Source: Favolaschia claudopus
Lineage: Eukaryota; Basidiomycota; Agaricomycetes; Agaricales; Mycenaceae
Assembly: GCA_037176885.1 (NCBI GenBank)
Contig: JAWWNJ010000045.1
Span: forward strand, 124,001 to 188,000
Direction: 5' to 3'
Length of the DNA stretch: 64,000 nt
The notes beneath the pieces are model-generated. The model saw only the letters and a list, made by a program, of their open reading frames with translations. It was not told where the DNA came from and did not search any database. The position numbers and the translations under genes were made by a program. Below, one piece after another: positions 1 through 11,234 of the stretch. How positions within the stretch are numbered: position 1 is the first letter of the stretch; every line of letters starts with the position of its first letter.

Positions 1-3000
1 ATTTGAAGGCTTGGAGGAAGCGCGATGATCTAGAAAAGAAAATCGCTAGACTGAGAGAACGCGCAAACAAATGCTTACTCCAATTCACTGTAAGCCGTCT
101 ATTAGTAAATGCCCCTGCTCGCTCATCTTGGAACCCCGTATGCAGGCCTTCTCAGCTGCTCGTACTGAACACGTCGCAGTTGAGATTGCACATGCAACTC
201 TGCGTATGGAACAAAGACTCATTGTAGATAACGTAGAAAATCAGGTGAAAACCCGTCGTCTGGAAGGGCTGATGGCGAGTTTCATGTTGGAGTCTGAATT
301 CGGGCAGCACGTGTTGAGGGAAACAGTCGAGAACATATCAGTTGTAAGTGGGTCGAGTTACTAGTCGATTGAAGCTCATTTTCACAAGGATTCCTCATTT
401 CAAAGCCTGGAATATCAATATATGTCTGCGCAGTTGAGATCACTCATAAACTTAGTCCAAGGGTTGCTCGCCTGTGAAGATTTGTCGCTCGTCGAAGGAT
501 GGGAATCCGACACACTCTCTTTCACACTTTCCAACTCTTCCACACACACGCCTTCGCATGCACTTTTCCATATTCTCGGAATTATTGTCGCAATTCATTC
601 CTGCGATCATGCATCATTACTGGACTTGCTGATGACTGCTATAAACGACCTTCCTGGGTGTTTCAGTCTCGCTGGAATGGATTCAGAAGTTATCGCTTGG
701 GCTCACTTCGAAATTGATCTCCATCACTATATGGCGAAGAAGGGCTATAATATTGGGACATTACCTCGCATCGCAAATGCGTTGGGCGATATTTCCCTAG
801 CACATCGCAATCAACTCGAGCTCGACATAGCCATTGAGCTCAGTCAACAGTCGTTGGCACTCTGGGTCGAAGTATCGCACCTGTTGCCTGACGCGGACAA
901 CCGGATCGGCTACTTGCGCGCAATGATCATCCATGCAGGGAATCTTCTCGCAAGTGACGACAAAACAACTATGTTATCTGCAGCCCAAGATGCTGTGTCA
1001 TTGGCTCGTCCAATGGCAAAAGCTCTGGCTGAGTCCATACTCTCAAGAGGAACACCATTGACACCCGTGGAGCTTTACACCGTATACCACCTTCATGAAG
1101 CCTTCATTGTCCTCGCACAAGTTCTGTCTTCCTTGGATCGCCCCCTAGAGTCGTACGAGGCTTTCGTGGAAGGTTCCCGAACTGCATGCAGTCTACCGAT
1201 CTGCGGTCATGATCCTATTCATTGGGGACAGTACATCGATTCGTTCTTAGACGTCATCTGCAAAGTCGCGGAGGACGGCCGCCTTTCGCTTTCCATGCTT
1301 GCAGACGGTGTGATTCTATTCCGCGATCTGGCTCGCGTCTACCCGAAGCAATATTCATTCGAATTTCTTCGCATTCTTCATGCCTTTGCCTACCTTTCAC
1401 AGCAACCGCATTCCTCCCCTTCCACGGAGCAGATCCGCCTGTTTTTGAAACCCACGCATTGCGCCGTACTGCCTGCAATAGATGTCACTAGGTCCATTCC
1501 GATCGACTCGAGTTTATTGGCGGACGCGATGCGGTTATTCTATGGTGTGGCACCGGAGCGTTGCAACGAGGCCTTGATTCAAAACATCCTTGTTGCCCAC
1601 TTTCATCACGCCATCGAGGCACTTCGAGTCGTGGTACAGGGTCCTGACTTCTGCAAAGCCACCCTGACTTGGGTCCTACCCCTCGCCTGTAAAGCCCTTC
1701 CGCGCCTATTGACAGCCGAATACGTTGCTCTACTGCAGGTATTGGTGGAAGCTGGCAAAAGCTCCCTTGCAGTTTCTGACACCTGGGACTTCGAAAAGTG
1801 GGAAAAGTGTCTTGCTGCATATTTCCGACGTGTTTGCAAACACGCCGTGATCTTCGGGGCTGTCGACGAGGGAATCGTATTCTGCCAGGAACTTGTGACG
1901 TATCTAGAAGCTCAATCCGATGCTCACCCACATGCTATCAAGCGGTTACAGGGTTTTCTGGCGCTGTGGGTTTTTCTTCTTTGCGACGCAGCACGCTTTC
2001 GCGACGCGGGCAATCTTGTCAAACGGAAGGGGTCGAGGATTCCGGAATTTGGTGACCTTGCTCCCGGTTCGGGGACTCCGCATTCAATGCTTTGGGTATC
2101 GAAGGTATACATACTTGAACGTGTAGGACGGCATAAGGAAGCTCTGCAACTTTTGAGGGAGGGAGTGGCGGACCGTATTCGAAAATTCTGGGCTGAAGGG
2201 CCCACCTTCGATCTCAAGCTTTATTTTCTTCTTCCGCAACTCGCCGTGGCTTGGAGACAGGTAGGAGAACCTGCAAAAGCACTCGAGCACGCCGAGAAAG
2301 CGGTTACGGCGTGTCAGGACGTAGATACTGAAAAGACGAAAAAAGAAGAAATCACATACGTGCAGATTCACTCGCTGACCACTCACTCGAATTGTCTAGC
2401 CGCGGTGGGAAGGATAGATGAAGGTGTTGAGTCAGCTCGGAAGGCAGTTTCATTGTACACAACCTACTCTCCGAGGGGGCACACGTGGAACAATATCATC
2501 TTCCCAATTCGAGGTCAGGAGTTGGGAGGAAATGCCTTCTTTGCACTGTCTCTACGACTACTGGCTGTCAATGACAAGGAAGAAGCCTTATTGAACGGCC
2601 GACGAGCGACGAGATTATATCGCGAACTAGTTGCGCTAGCCCCACGACATCTTCCTACCCTTGCGCGCAGCCTACGACATCTTGCCTCCGTTCTAGGGTC
2701 GCTTGGACACCCAGATGAAGCTACCGCCGCATCCGAAGAATCCGTCGACATCTTGCGCAAGGTCGTCGACCCGGAGACGTATTTCCTTCCAATTCTCGCC
2801 GATGCATTGGACGAACTTGCTGGATACTTTACAAAGAGAGGCGACAACAGTGGTGCCTCCACTGCCACCGCCGAGGCGGCGGAGGCCAGAACAAAATTCT
2901 CCTCGCTGCCCCCTGAGCCAGAGTGGTTATTTATGCAAGTGGTGGATAGAGATGAAGACGACGATCTGAATTGGTGGGAGTGGGACGCGGAGCAGTATTA

Positions 3001-3421
3001 CGATGCTCTCGAAGGTTCAGCGAGCGAGGATAGTGCCGAAGCAGATGACTCGGACGATGCAGGAGACCCGGAATTCGAAGATGCCCTTAGCACCATGGGC
3101 ATCGCTGAGGAGGAAGGGGAACAGACAGTCGCAGTGGAGACACTGGATGGAAAGTTTTCGCCAATATTCGTTGCATCAGCAGACGGCGCCGACCAGGCAA
3201 GTTTCCGAGTCCAGAAGTTGAGTGACATGGACAATTCTGGGATCACCATTGCAGGAGAAGCAGCGAAAGAGACTGAAACCCAAGGCACCTTTACGAACAT
3301 TTTGAGTAAACCGGTGGAGATACGATTGAGCATGCGGAGTACGCTAATGGACTTTCTTTGGTGGATCTTATTACTGATACTTGCAGCTATGTTTGCCGTC
3401 ATGTACGCCAGTATCGTTTGA
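1..3421 (+). CDS. TPR-repeat protein with helical N-terminal domain and C-terminal membrane anchor, copy 1 (5' end outside window)
   Basis: Three exons are visible: 1-89, 146-343 and 389-3421, joined by GT-AG introns in phase 0. The start lies upstream; copy 4 at 40639-44465 shows that about two more exons are missing. The visible N-terminal part is a charged helical region (LKAWRKRDDLEKKIARLRER, then RMEQRLIVDNVE and RRLEGLM) shared with the other three copies and, from memory, with N-termini of Agaricomycete NLR-like proteins. The long last exon encodes about 1010 residues of alpha-helical repeats resembling TPRs, such as GEPAKALEHAEKAVTAC. An acidic stretch follows, then a single hydrophobic segment ending at the stop (DFLWWILLLILAAMFAVMY). 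This looks like a tail-anchored protein with a cytosolic TPR scaffold. The ligand and role are unknown. No frameshift was seen in this copy. Confidence 0.85.
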
Positions 3422-4399
3422 AGCTCGTACTAAATCGATAATACAATTGTCTACCCCTAATCTCTGTATCTGAGTACTAGAATAGTAATAGTAACGAAAT
3501 GCCCACATACCCTATCAGGCACAGAGCGCGAGCGGCGATACTAGGCTCATAAATTCTTGAGTGTGTAGATGTCACGGGATATTTCGCGTTCGCGAGAATT
3601 AAACGACGGCGGCAGGGAAACCCAATACTGCACACAGTCTCCATCCCGTGCAGGGCTCGAGGGGTCGTGAAAATGAGTACGAACAGAACACTCTATACAA
3701 GCGAGTGACAAGGCTCCAAAGACCGACTAAGACAGCCGTAGCCTCCAGTGGTGCGAGCAGCGTTGCTGTCCTTTAAATTTGGAACAACGGTGGAGTAGCG
3801 TCACTGTGGGTGCCGGGAAACCAGTTGTGCGCGTGCCAAGCGCGTGCGAGGCTGTGTTGTGGGAGATCAACACAAACCAAAACAACCGTTAAAATCCGAA
3901 TAAGGAGATTTTCCATACTTGACTGTCAAGCTCCGTCACGTACTCAGTACTCAGCTGTTGTGTGGGGGTGGATCACGGCCTCTGGTAATTATTGAATATT
4001 CGCGCCGATCTTACGCACTCTCTCCGGATCCTACGTATCTTAATCAGCATCTCGACGAGTTCCACCGAAATTGGTTTGCAGTCTGTGGATTTTCCGTTGT
4101 CATTGGCTTTTAAGCGTGTCAGGCAACAGGTTCGGTTGTTCGCCTCTGATAGCTAGGAAGTCGTCAAGAATGTTTTGCCAAGAATCAATATCATTGCACG
4201 TAATGTGGAGCATGAGGTTATATATACATTCAGCTAACTTACAGGAAAAGAGCAGATCAAAAAATGCGAGAGGCAGCTCTCCGTATGTGGGTTTATATTT
4301 CAGTTTCTTTGCATCTGAATGAGGGAACTGCTATGAGCATACTATCAGTTTTCAAACAACTGTACACTTGCCTTCATCCAAGATCGACAGACTTCGACT
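3422..4399. other. Intergenic, no gene seen
   Basis: About 980 bp between the 3' end of TPR copy 1 and the convergent 3' end of the MYND-GNAT gene. Only short ORFs without recognisable domains are present. Confidence 0.6.
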
Positions 4400-5629
4400 C
4401 TAGTGATATGCCATATACCGGCGCCCCCATTCCGCCTCAGTCATCGGCGGCGGGAGTTCTTTGAAGGGCGCGTCGTGTTCAATGGGAAGCGAGCGGGAGG
4501 GGTGGGTAGATTGCTTTGCTAGACAGAAAAATCCGCTATTGGCTAGTCGGCGAAAGCCCGCCTGTAGCCACCGTCACGGTCAACGGATCGAAGAGTAGAT
4601 AAAGGACGAGAACACTCACCTTCCTGTACCACCCAATAATGCGATTCTTCTTCGCCAACCACGCCGCGTTTTCCGCAGGAGTCGGATCGCCGAACATGCC
4701 ATTGACGCCGATGGGCTCGAGAGTGTTCAATACCGTCGGCCAGGTGAAAATGTACTCCGCGTCGTTAGGGACATCGTCGAGATCAAAGAGCTGTGAAATT
4801 AGCCACGAGCCCACGCCTTTGCTCCTCCACGCCTCGTGAACGATAACGGTTTGAAGATAAACGAGATGGTTCTGAGTCTCAAAGTCGTCGGGCTGGAAGA
4901 CGCCGGAGTTGGGATGGAGCATTCCGTCGGAGTCGAAGTGCAGCGCTAACTTGCCGAGTTCCTTTATTCAGTGCAAAGTGAATGGAATGAAGTAAATATC
5001 GGATCCTTAACTGAAGGAAAAAAAGGGAGGAAAATAAACAGTGCCAGAGGGAAGCGAGCCAGAAAACAATCTCTCGAGAACTGCAAGTGCTTACATGCGA
5101 ATACTCATCCAAGCAGTTAAAGAACCCGCCATTTCGACGCGTCATGGGAATATCGATGACTTGAATTCGAACCTCTCCGACTGGCAGAGTCTGGCTAGCT
5201 TGTCCGTCTCCGTGGAACTCAATTTTGTAATCGAGAATCTGCTCAGATGGGGCTGGTTACTACCAGCGGCATATTCGAAGTAAACGAGAAAGAAATGCTC
5301 TTCACCCTTTGTGCCGAATACTCGTTTTCTCGTCTGAATGGGCTGACGACCTTGGGCCGATGGAGAAGGCGGAGGCGAAGTTGGAGAGAGGGGGGAGGCG
5401 GTTCGGCGACGGCGAGACACTCTTGCTTGTGGGTCGGCCATGCAGCGATTCGACAGCCTTCGGAGCAGCTAGAGATTGGGAGACCGTCGTGAGTTGCGAG
5501 TGTACTAAGCAAGGCCGCTATCCTATCTTCAGGCGAGACGTACTATACGACAATCGAGCACCTAGCGCATAGTGCAGGTTGAGAGTTTGCAGCCAAGGTA
5601 GTAGGGCAGTGGGAATTGCCACACCCCAT
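4400..5629 (-). CDS. MYND zinc finger-GNAT acetyltransferase fusion, copy 1
   Basis: Five exons on the minus strand are consistent in phase: 5544-5629, 5306-5468, 5095-5238, 4620-4961 and 4400-4561, giving about 298 residues. The N-terminus is a complete MYND finger with all eight ligands: C3, C8, C21, C24, C30, C34, H42 and C46 (YCSEGCRIAAWPTHKQEC). The C-terminal part is a GNAT-like fold with the acetyl-CoA loop WRSKGVGSWL (R-x-x-G-x-G) and a terminal strand GFRRLANSGFFCLA. MYND fingers usually bind proline-rich partners, and GNAT enzymes transfer acetyl groups from acetyl-CoA. The substrate is unknown. A paralog lies at 22877-23836. The start ATG was chosen because it sits directly before the first zinc ligands. 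Exon 1 joins exon 2 inside the YC of the finger through a GTACGT donor. Confidence 0.82.
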
Positions 5630-5943
5630 GACGGAGATTTCTTTGAGTGAGGTAGAAAAAAAAGGACAGACGCGAAATGGTCACATCCCGTGCTTTAAAA
5701 GGCTTTCGTTTTTTCCATCAGCACCTTCAATACAGCGATGTAGAGCGATTCGGATGTGTTACAAATTTTATGCTAAGTTGGAAGAAACAGGAATCGCGGG
5801 TACTTAGCTCAAACAATAAACCGTCGAGCTCAGATGTCAGAAAGTGAAGGAAATATCATAAGTGTTTTCTTGTTATCGCAGTGCATGTATGGTAACCTAC
5901 GAGACACATACGCATACGGACACGACCGGGCGCATCCCACAAT

Positions 5944-6993
5944 CTACTCCCAGCCTCCACCGGTAGCGGCGGCGTCCCAGCCAGAGGCAGCTGCGGAGGG
6001 CTCGGCGGCCCAGTCGGTGGATGCACCGCCGGGGGTGGGGTCTGCGGCCCAGTCTAGGGCACCTGAAAAGCAAGGTGAGTAAAAATAGAGAGAAACATTC
6101 CGGACAAAACAAGGTTTTGAACCGCGAACGAGACAAAACTTCGCCTATCCCCCGGTTTGGAAAGGAAGCGAGATTGACGCACCTTCGGTAACGAGGCCAG
6201 GGTTGATGCCAGCCTGACCGCCTCCAACATCCCACTGCTCAGCCTGTGCAGGCTCCTCATTGCCAGCAAGCGCGGCAGCCTTCGCCTCAGCCTCCTCCTT
6301 CTGCTGCTTCTCGACCTCTTCAGGGTCGCGGTAGAAGAACATATCGACCATGACATTCCAGCCGTCGCTCGTGCGGGGAATGGTGCCACGCAGCCGCAAG
6401 ACCTCCCTCGCAAGCAACCACCAAATCAAACCAATAGAATGCCTGGTCTTGTTGTTGGTGGGGATAGCGACATCGACGAATTGAAGGGGGGCGTCGGTAT
6501 CGCAGAGGGCGATGACGGGGATGTTGACGTAGGAGGCCTCGCGGATGGCCTGGTGGTCGACGCGGGGGTCGGTGACGACGATGAGGCGGGGCTCTTTGAA
6601 GGAGCGGGTGATGTAGTTGGTGAAGGAGCCGGGGGTGAAGCGGCCGGCGATGGCTTGTGCGCCGGTGTTGGCGGCGTATTTGAGGACGGCGCGGTGGCCG
6701 TACGGACGAGCGGAGATGACACAGACGTCGTTGGGGTTTTCGACAGCGGCGATGATGCGGGCGGCAAAGACGAGCTTTTCCCAGGTCTTGCCGATGTTGA
6801 GAATGTGGATGCCTGGGCTCTGTTAGATGTGAAAAGAGATAGAAAAACTGGGCCGACCGTCGGGACGTCTCTTCCAGACATAAGGCTCCATCTGCTTGTC
6901 GCAGTTTTTAGTACCAATGTGACATTGGGCAGCCAGCAAAAGCTGGATCTCCTCCTCCGTAGCACTCAGTACAGCCGGTAGTTTTGACGCCAT
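5944..6993 (-). CDS. RPS0: 40S ribosomal protein uS2 (RPS0/RPSA)
   Basis: Three exons (6858-6993, 6183-6812, 5944-6062) give 294 residues in frame from [17 protein letters not shown] to a tail ending in GGGWE. Recognisable uS2 segments include [59 protein letters not shown] and [17 protein letters not shown]. The C-terminal extension is Ala/Trp rich with repeated DWAA and GWDAA units, as in eukaryotic RPS0. The protein is a small-subunit component needed for 18S rRNA maturation and 40S assembly. The middle exon is the source of several antisense and shifted-frame ORFs, which I left out. A probable intron in the 5' UTR is listed separately. Confidence 0.96.
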
Positions 6994-7009
6994 ATTCAAG
7001 TGGAAAAAT

Positions 7010-7126
7010 CTATGGCAAGCCAGTCAGCGAAACGACATCTACTTTGCAAGTCCAGCATCCAGCCCAAATCAGCGTCAAACGGGCTAGAAACGCAGCAGAG
7101 CCTTGCAGCAGGACATGGGTACTCAC
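7010..7126 (-). other. Probable 5' UTR intron of RPS0
   Basis: On the minus strand a GTGAGT donor (RC of 7121-7126) and a CATAG acceptor (next to 7010) bracket 117 bp just upstream of the RPS0 ATG at 6993. An upstream ATG in the leader (near 7230) would not be in frame with RPS0 after splicing, so it is best read as untranslated leader or a short uORF. Leader introns are common in fungal ribosomal protein genes. I could not recognise a snoRNA inside it. Confidence 0.5.
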
Positions 7127-7239
7127 AGGGAAGCTTTTTGTAGCTTCTGGTCGGCTTGGACGACGTTGACGCGGTGGACGACGAGCGGGGTATCGAGCTG
7201 CCAATTTCACAGCAAATTTGGACATGTGACTTGATTCCA

Positions 7240-9594
7240 TCATTTGATCCTCCGGAAGGTGCCGGCCGGCATCACCAAAACTTGAATTCCGCCGGGCCGA
7301 GGTCCGAACCAGGTCGCGTGCAATTTCAACTGAGTCACGCACCTCGACTTCAACGCTGGCCACCATGCTCCTGAGTCCTCAGGCTCCTCACACTTCTTCG
7401 CCTGCAGATGCACTGTCACGACCGCGGGGAATCCTCCCTGATCTCTGTCTACTCTACCTTCACCTTCACCTTCACCGTGACTCGACTGTCAATTTCATGA
7501 ACGTTGTAAAGGTCTGCTTGGCATGTCCGACGCCGCAGTGGTTTTGCTGGATTCTTCGAACGGGCTACAAACTTCTTGGAGTTATTTGACGTATATATTC
7601 TGGCCATGGCCTTGCATTCCCGCCGAAACCGGAGCCGTGTGGGCTATTTGGACACCAGGTTGCTGGCGGCGCCACAAAACAACAAGCAGTTCATACCACG
7701 GCGTGGTGGAGTTGGTGGTGTAGAAGACGAAGATCTTGTAGTCGAGTTCGACGAGCGCTCTTCCTTATTCGTACGTGATAGTATTTCCCCGGCTGTTTTG
7801 CGACTGGCAGTCTCAGCGGCTTGCTTCCGGATTGCTGTTCTGGTATGCTTTTTTGCGCGGAAATTCTGCTTGACATCTCGAGCTGACCACTTCAAACAGG
7901 ATTCCTCGAACGCGCGTTGTAGTACCTCGGACTTGAGCCTGTGTCGTCGTGCTTCGAAGCCTCTCCCATATCATGGCGGCGTATCTGAGAGTGAGTGTAC
8001 CTGCTTCTCGCCAACCTCCGGCACAGTGGTACACGAAGTGTTCTTGGCTATGGCTGGTGGTCCTCGCTCTTCCGCATACCTCGAGGTTCCTGACTCGCTG
8101 ATCTCAGAAGGCACCACACTACTTCGCAGGCATCGATGGAATGAATCGCGCTGGGGCCTTGATGATTTTTGACGTAGGGTGTCTCGAATGTTTCTTCTGT
8201 GCACCCGACTCGTGATGAAGCCAAAATTCAATGATATTGCTATTCGCTGCGTGTGCGCCACATTCTCGATATTGCACAATGTCCCAGCTCCTCGACGGGC
8301 CGATGTCCGTGCTTGTCAGGCTCAATATCGGTTCCCACTCGGCTATCTGTCGACTATCTCCAGACGCTTCGACCCCAGAGAAAATTCATTGAAGTCTCGA
8401 GGCTCAAGGTTGCGTCGAACCGGCGTTCTTTCATATCAGCGAGCCCTTACGTGCCTGTCTCTTGCCGACTATTAACTCAATAATCGTCACCGGCATTGCA
8501 GGCATCGCTCTCGAAGATATCATCCGAGCGCATCGTGTCCCCGGGATAACGATTTGCACCTGACTGGCGCGTCGATCGTGGATTTAAAGTTTGCACGGAA
8601 CGCCCCGTCCATTCTTTTTGTAAGACATTGCTCTCTTTGCAAGGTGCTAACGGCATATCGCAGGGCATGTCTGTAGTCGATCTGAGCTGTCGGCGTGGCC
8701 TCGCTTTGCGGTATTCGGGTCATGCCGATGCCGAACCAGGGGCCGCTCAACCGTGATGCTAACTTGACACCAATTCGGGATATCACATTGCGGGGTGCGA
8801 TCTTTGCTCGAGAAACTATCGTACACGCTTATCTCAAAGCTTTAAGACAATGAACCAGAAAGCTCATCATGGTGCCAAAACGGTATGGACCTTTGTTAAT
8901 CTGATGATTTATTTTTGCTTCTGTAGCCAACATTGGAAATGGATAAATTCAATCGACGATTTTCCAGAACTCGAGTGCTCCCGAACAATTCTGAGGCTGC
9001 GAATCGAGTCTCAACCACCCTCGAATGTCTACATCACCGCCCGCAAATTTCGGTCTCCGCAGCCTGATAATTTTCAACCGAGCAATAATAGAACTCCTGG
9101 CGTACATCGGTTCAAATGACTCAACTTTCCTCCATTTTTTCCCTTCTCGAAACCGCAAATAGCCTTTGGGGCGCCTATAACCCATTCCGTGATTTCCCCA
9201 CGAGGCGCCAACCCTGTCAACCCTACATGTCTGCACAATTGCTTTCTATGCTCGAGCGGAAAGCTTGCGTCGCGCTTTCCGCCACATGACGCGAGCGCCT
9301 TGCACGCGATTGCCATCCCTCAATTGGCCGTAGGTCAAGCAAAATGGTTCATTTGAACAGCGGCCAGTTTCTTGCAATTCGAACAATCCCCCAATAAAGT
9401 TCTCTTTCACTTTGCGCCGTCAAGTCCGCCTCCGTCGGCCACACCGCCACAGTAATTGTCAACGTCGACTCGGACGACGTACAAAGCTAGATGGCTGTGT
9501 GGATGGGGCCCCAGCCCAATCCTGCAATGTTGTGGGTTTTCAATTTCGGCTGTTCTTCAAATGGTATGATGGTTCGAACATTCTCACCCTGCAG
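7240..9594. other. Region without a supportable gene
   Basis: About 2.3 kb between the RPS0 promoter and the velvet remnant. The longest open frame (7576-8172, plus) has no recognisable domain and a biased, low-information composition. It might be a decayed or fast-evolving gene, but I see no splice-consistent model or familiar motif. The upstream part of the velvet gene, including its start, may lie in 9300-9594. Confidence 0.5.
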
Positions 9595-9903
9595 ACGACA
9601 TGAACTTGTTGTTCGTCAAATGCCGGTAGAGGCTCGAGCCTCGATGCGAGGAAAACCAGGTAGTTTTTTTCGGGTTTGTAGCACAACGAGTTCATTGAAT
9701 TCATCTGTTGCATTAGACCGAAGAACACTAGACCCCGTTCCCATCGTTGAACTACGGCTGTTCCAACGTTCTACTGCGGCTGGATTCGATCAACGGTGAT
9801 CTATATGAAGTCGTCTAGAGATCTACGAGTCTGACTATGCTCCAGTATTGATGTTCCATTGTACATGCTCACCGGTTACGCGTTACGCGTTGCATTGATC
9901 GAC

Positions 9904-9945
9904 GACGAAAGCGACGAGAAAGTCGACGAAAGCGACGAGAAAGTC
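9904..9945 (+). repeat. Two perfect 21-bp tandem repeats in the velvet gene
   Basis: Units 9904-9924 and 9925-9945 are identical and code for DESDEKV twice in the frame that continues into the 3' half of the gene. The LINE inserted at the end of the second unit, so the target-site duplication overlaps it. Confidence 0.85.
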
Positions 9946-9950
9946 GAGTA
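9937..9950 (+). repeat. Target-site duplication of the LINE, left copy
   Basis: The 14 bases GAGAAAGTCGAGTA recur perfectly at 19253-19266, directly after the poly(A) tail of the LINE. Joining the two flanks at this repeat restores a continuous velvet-type reading frame (EKVEYLSVRHD). Confidence 0.9.
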
Positions 9951-11234
9951 GGGAGGCATCTTGATCCGTTACCACGACCATCTCCCCGTTTCCCACGCCT
10001 AACCAGCGTCGGGAGACACTGAGGTGGGCGTTGGTGATGAGCCAGGGTGGGCGTGAGCCAGGGGTTGCACCCAAGGGTGACCTCCACACCCGCGCTGTCT
10101 TCGAACAGCACCGCCGATGGGCGGAATGAGGCCTACGAGCCCCTTGAAACCTTTTCGAGCCTTTGTGGCTGCACCTACGAGTGCTTTGGGATGGATAACG
10201 GTTGTATTCTTTGCTCAATGACAAGGTTCGTTGTGTTCTGGCGGTATTGTGTGTCCCTCGTCTTTCCCTCGTCCCTGCTGTCGTCGCCGCCACTGGTCGT
10301 CCTCCCTTCTGCTGCTGCGGACTATGACGTCATCTATGACTTGGTCTCACTACGGTCCCGACCGTTTCGTCCCTTGACTCTCTATGCGGCTGTCGAGTCC
10401 CTCTGCTCTTCTGCTAATCTGCCTGGTCTCTCTCTTACTCAAATCAACCTCTGCATTTTGCTTGCCCCTCTGCGATCCCGACCAGCCGCCAAACAACTCG
10501 CATATCCCGGACTGATCTCGGTGTGTTCAACGTAAATCACTGAGACAGCTTCATTCATAAGCAACCTATGTGGCCTACTTGAATTGTATGGCTCCGGCAC
10601 CTCTCAAACGAAATTCTGAGATGGAATATATCTTGTGGTCCCTCCTCCAGCTTCGTTTAACAATCTTACGTGCCCCTCCGTGCTCTATGTGATCCGGCAG
10701 CTCTGGAGTTCCGTTCGAGACTCGTCCATGTAAATTCTTGTAATCATGGCTATTTGCAAGGCAACCGAGACAGTGTCTCCACCGGCATTTCGTCGCTAAC
10801 GCAGATTCATCGCCTCCGAGCACCTGTTCCTGCTGCACGTTCCAACTCCACGAAAATTCTGTATTATCGGCATCAACAGCCCGTTACCGCGCCTTGATCT
10901 ACGGGCCGCTCAGGTCCTTCTCAAGGCACCAAATATATTCCCCGCCATGCCTGCCTTATGTTTTAACGCTGAACCGACTCTTCCACTCTCTCCTCATTTA
11001 TATTTAGATTGTATCAGCTGGCTACTGCCATGCAGATTTTTCCGGCCCGCCCAAACTTTTCAGTTCGTCCAATATATTTCCCGCCGCGCTGCCTCGTGTG
11101 TCAGCGTCAAGAGGTCTTGTTTGAGCGCGCTGATTATATTGCCCACCAATCAGGAGTTGCAAGCCAGCTGACTTCATGTGGACCGCCTGATCCACTTCAA
11201 TTCCTTTATATTTTTGGTGTTGCGCACCAGCAAC
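9951..11234 (+). other. LINE 5' UTR / presumed internal promoter region
   Basis: About 1.3 kb precedes ORF1. It holds a perfect TGACGTCA palindrome at 10325-10332 and two related A/T-rich boxes followed by CCCGCC, near 10929 and 11069, about 140 bp apart. These could belong to an internal promoter of the kind LINEs need, but this is inference. A 162-codon open frame at 10047-10535 has no recognisable domain and I do not call it a gene. Confidence 0.45.

Larger units (their letters stand above)
9595..9950 (+). pseudogene. Velvet-family regulator, 5' half, interrupted by a LINE
   Basis: Exons 9595-9659 and 9717-9795 encode the start of a velvet domain: RHELVVRQMPVEAR, then after a 57-bp intron DRRTLDPVPIVELRLF, the diagnostic proline-rich velvet strand. 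In the same frame the sequence runs through two TGA codons (just after 9795) and then into IYESDYAPVLMFHC, again velvet-like. A further frame change is needed near 9880 to reach the acidic DESDEKV repeats, which end at the LINE junction at 9950. Velvet proteins are NF-kB-like fungal transcription regulators of development and secondary metabolism. The stops and frame change suggest the gene was decaying independently of the insertion, although an unusual small intron cannot be excluded. The 3' half is at 19253-20072. Confidence 0.75.

Noticed and set aside
2998..3402. 134-codon minus-strand frame
   Set aside because: Antisense of the acidic linker and membrane anchor of TPR copy 1; the same shadow recurs in copy 4.
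5834..6082. 82-codon plus-strand frame rich in Ala/Gln/Pro
   Set aside because: Antisense to the last exon of RPS0 with its Ala/Trp repeats; no independent support.
6439..6981. 180-codon open frame on the plus strand
   Set aside because: It is antisense to the RPS0 coding exons; the minus strand encodes a clear ribosomal protein and this frame is a compositional shadow.
7440..7485. Short CACCTT direct repeats considered as a CRISPR-like or tandem array
   Set aside because: Only a few six-base units in a eukaryotic genome; simple-sequence repeat without further structure.
7576..8172. 198-codon plus-strand frame
   Set aside because: No recognisable domain, no consistent splice model and no paralog in the window. 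I keep the region as unassigned.
10047..10535. 162-codon frame in the LINE 5' UTR
   Set aside because: Lies entirely in the untranslated leader of the element and shows no conserved motif; probably fortuitous.
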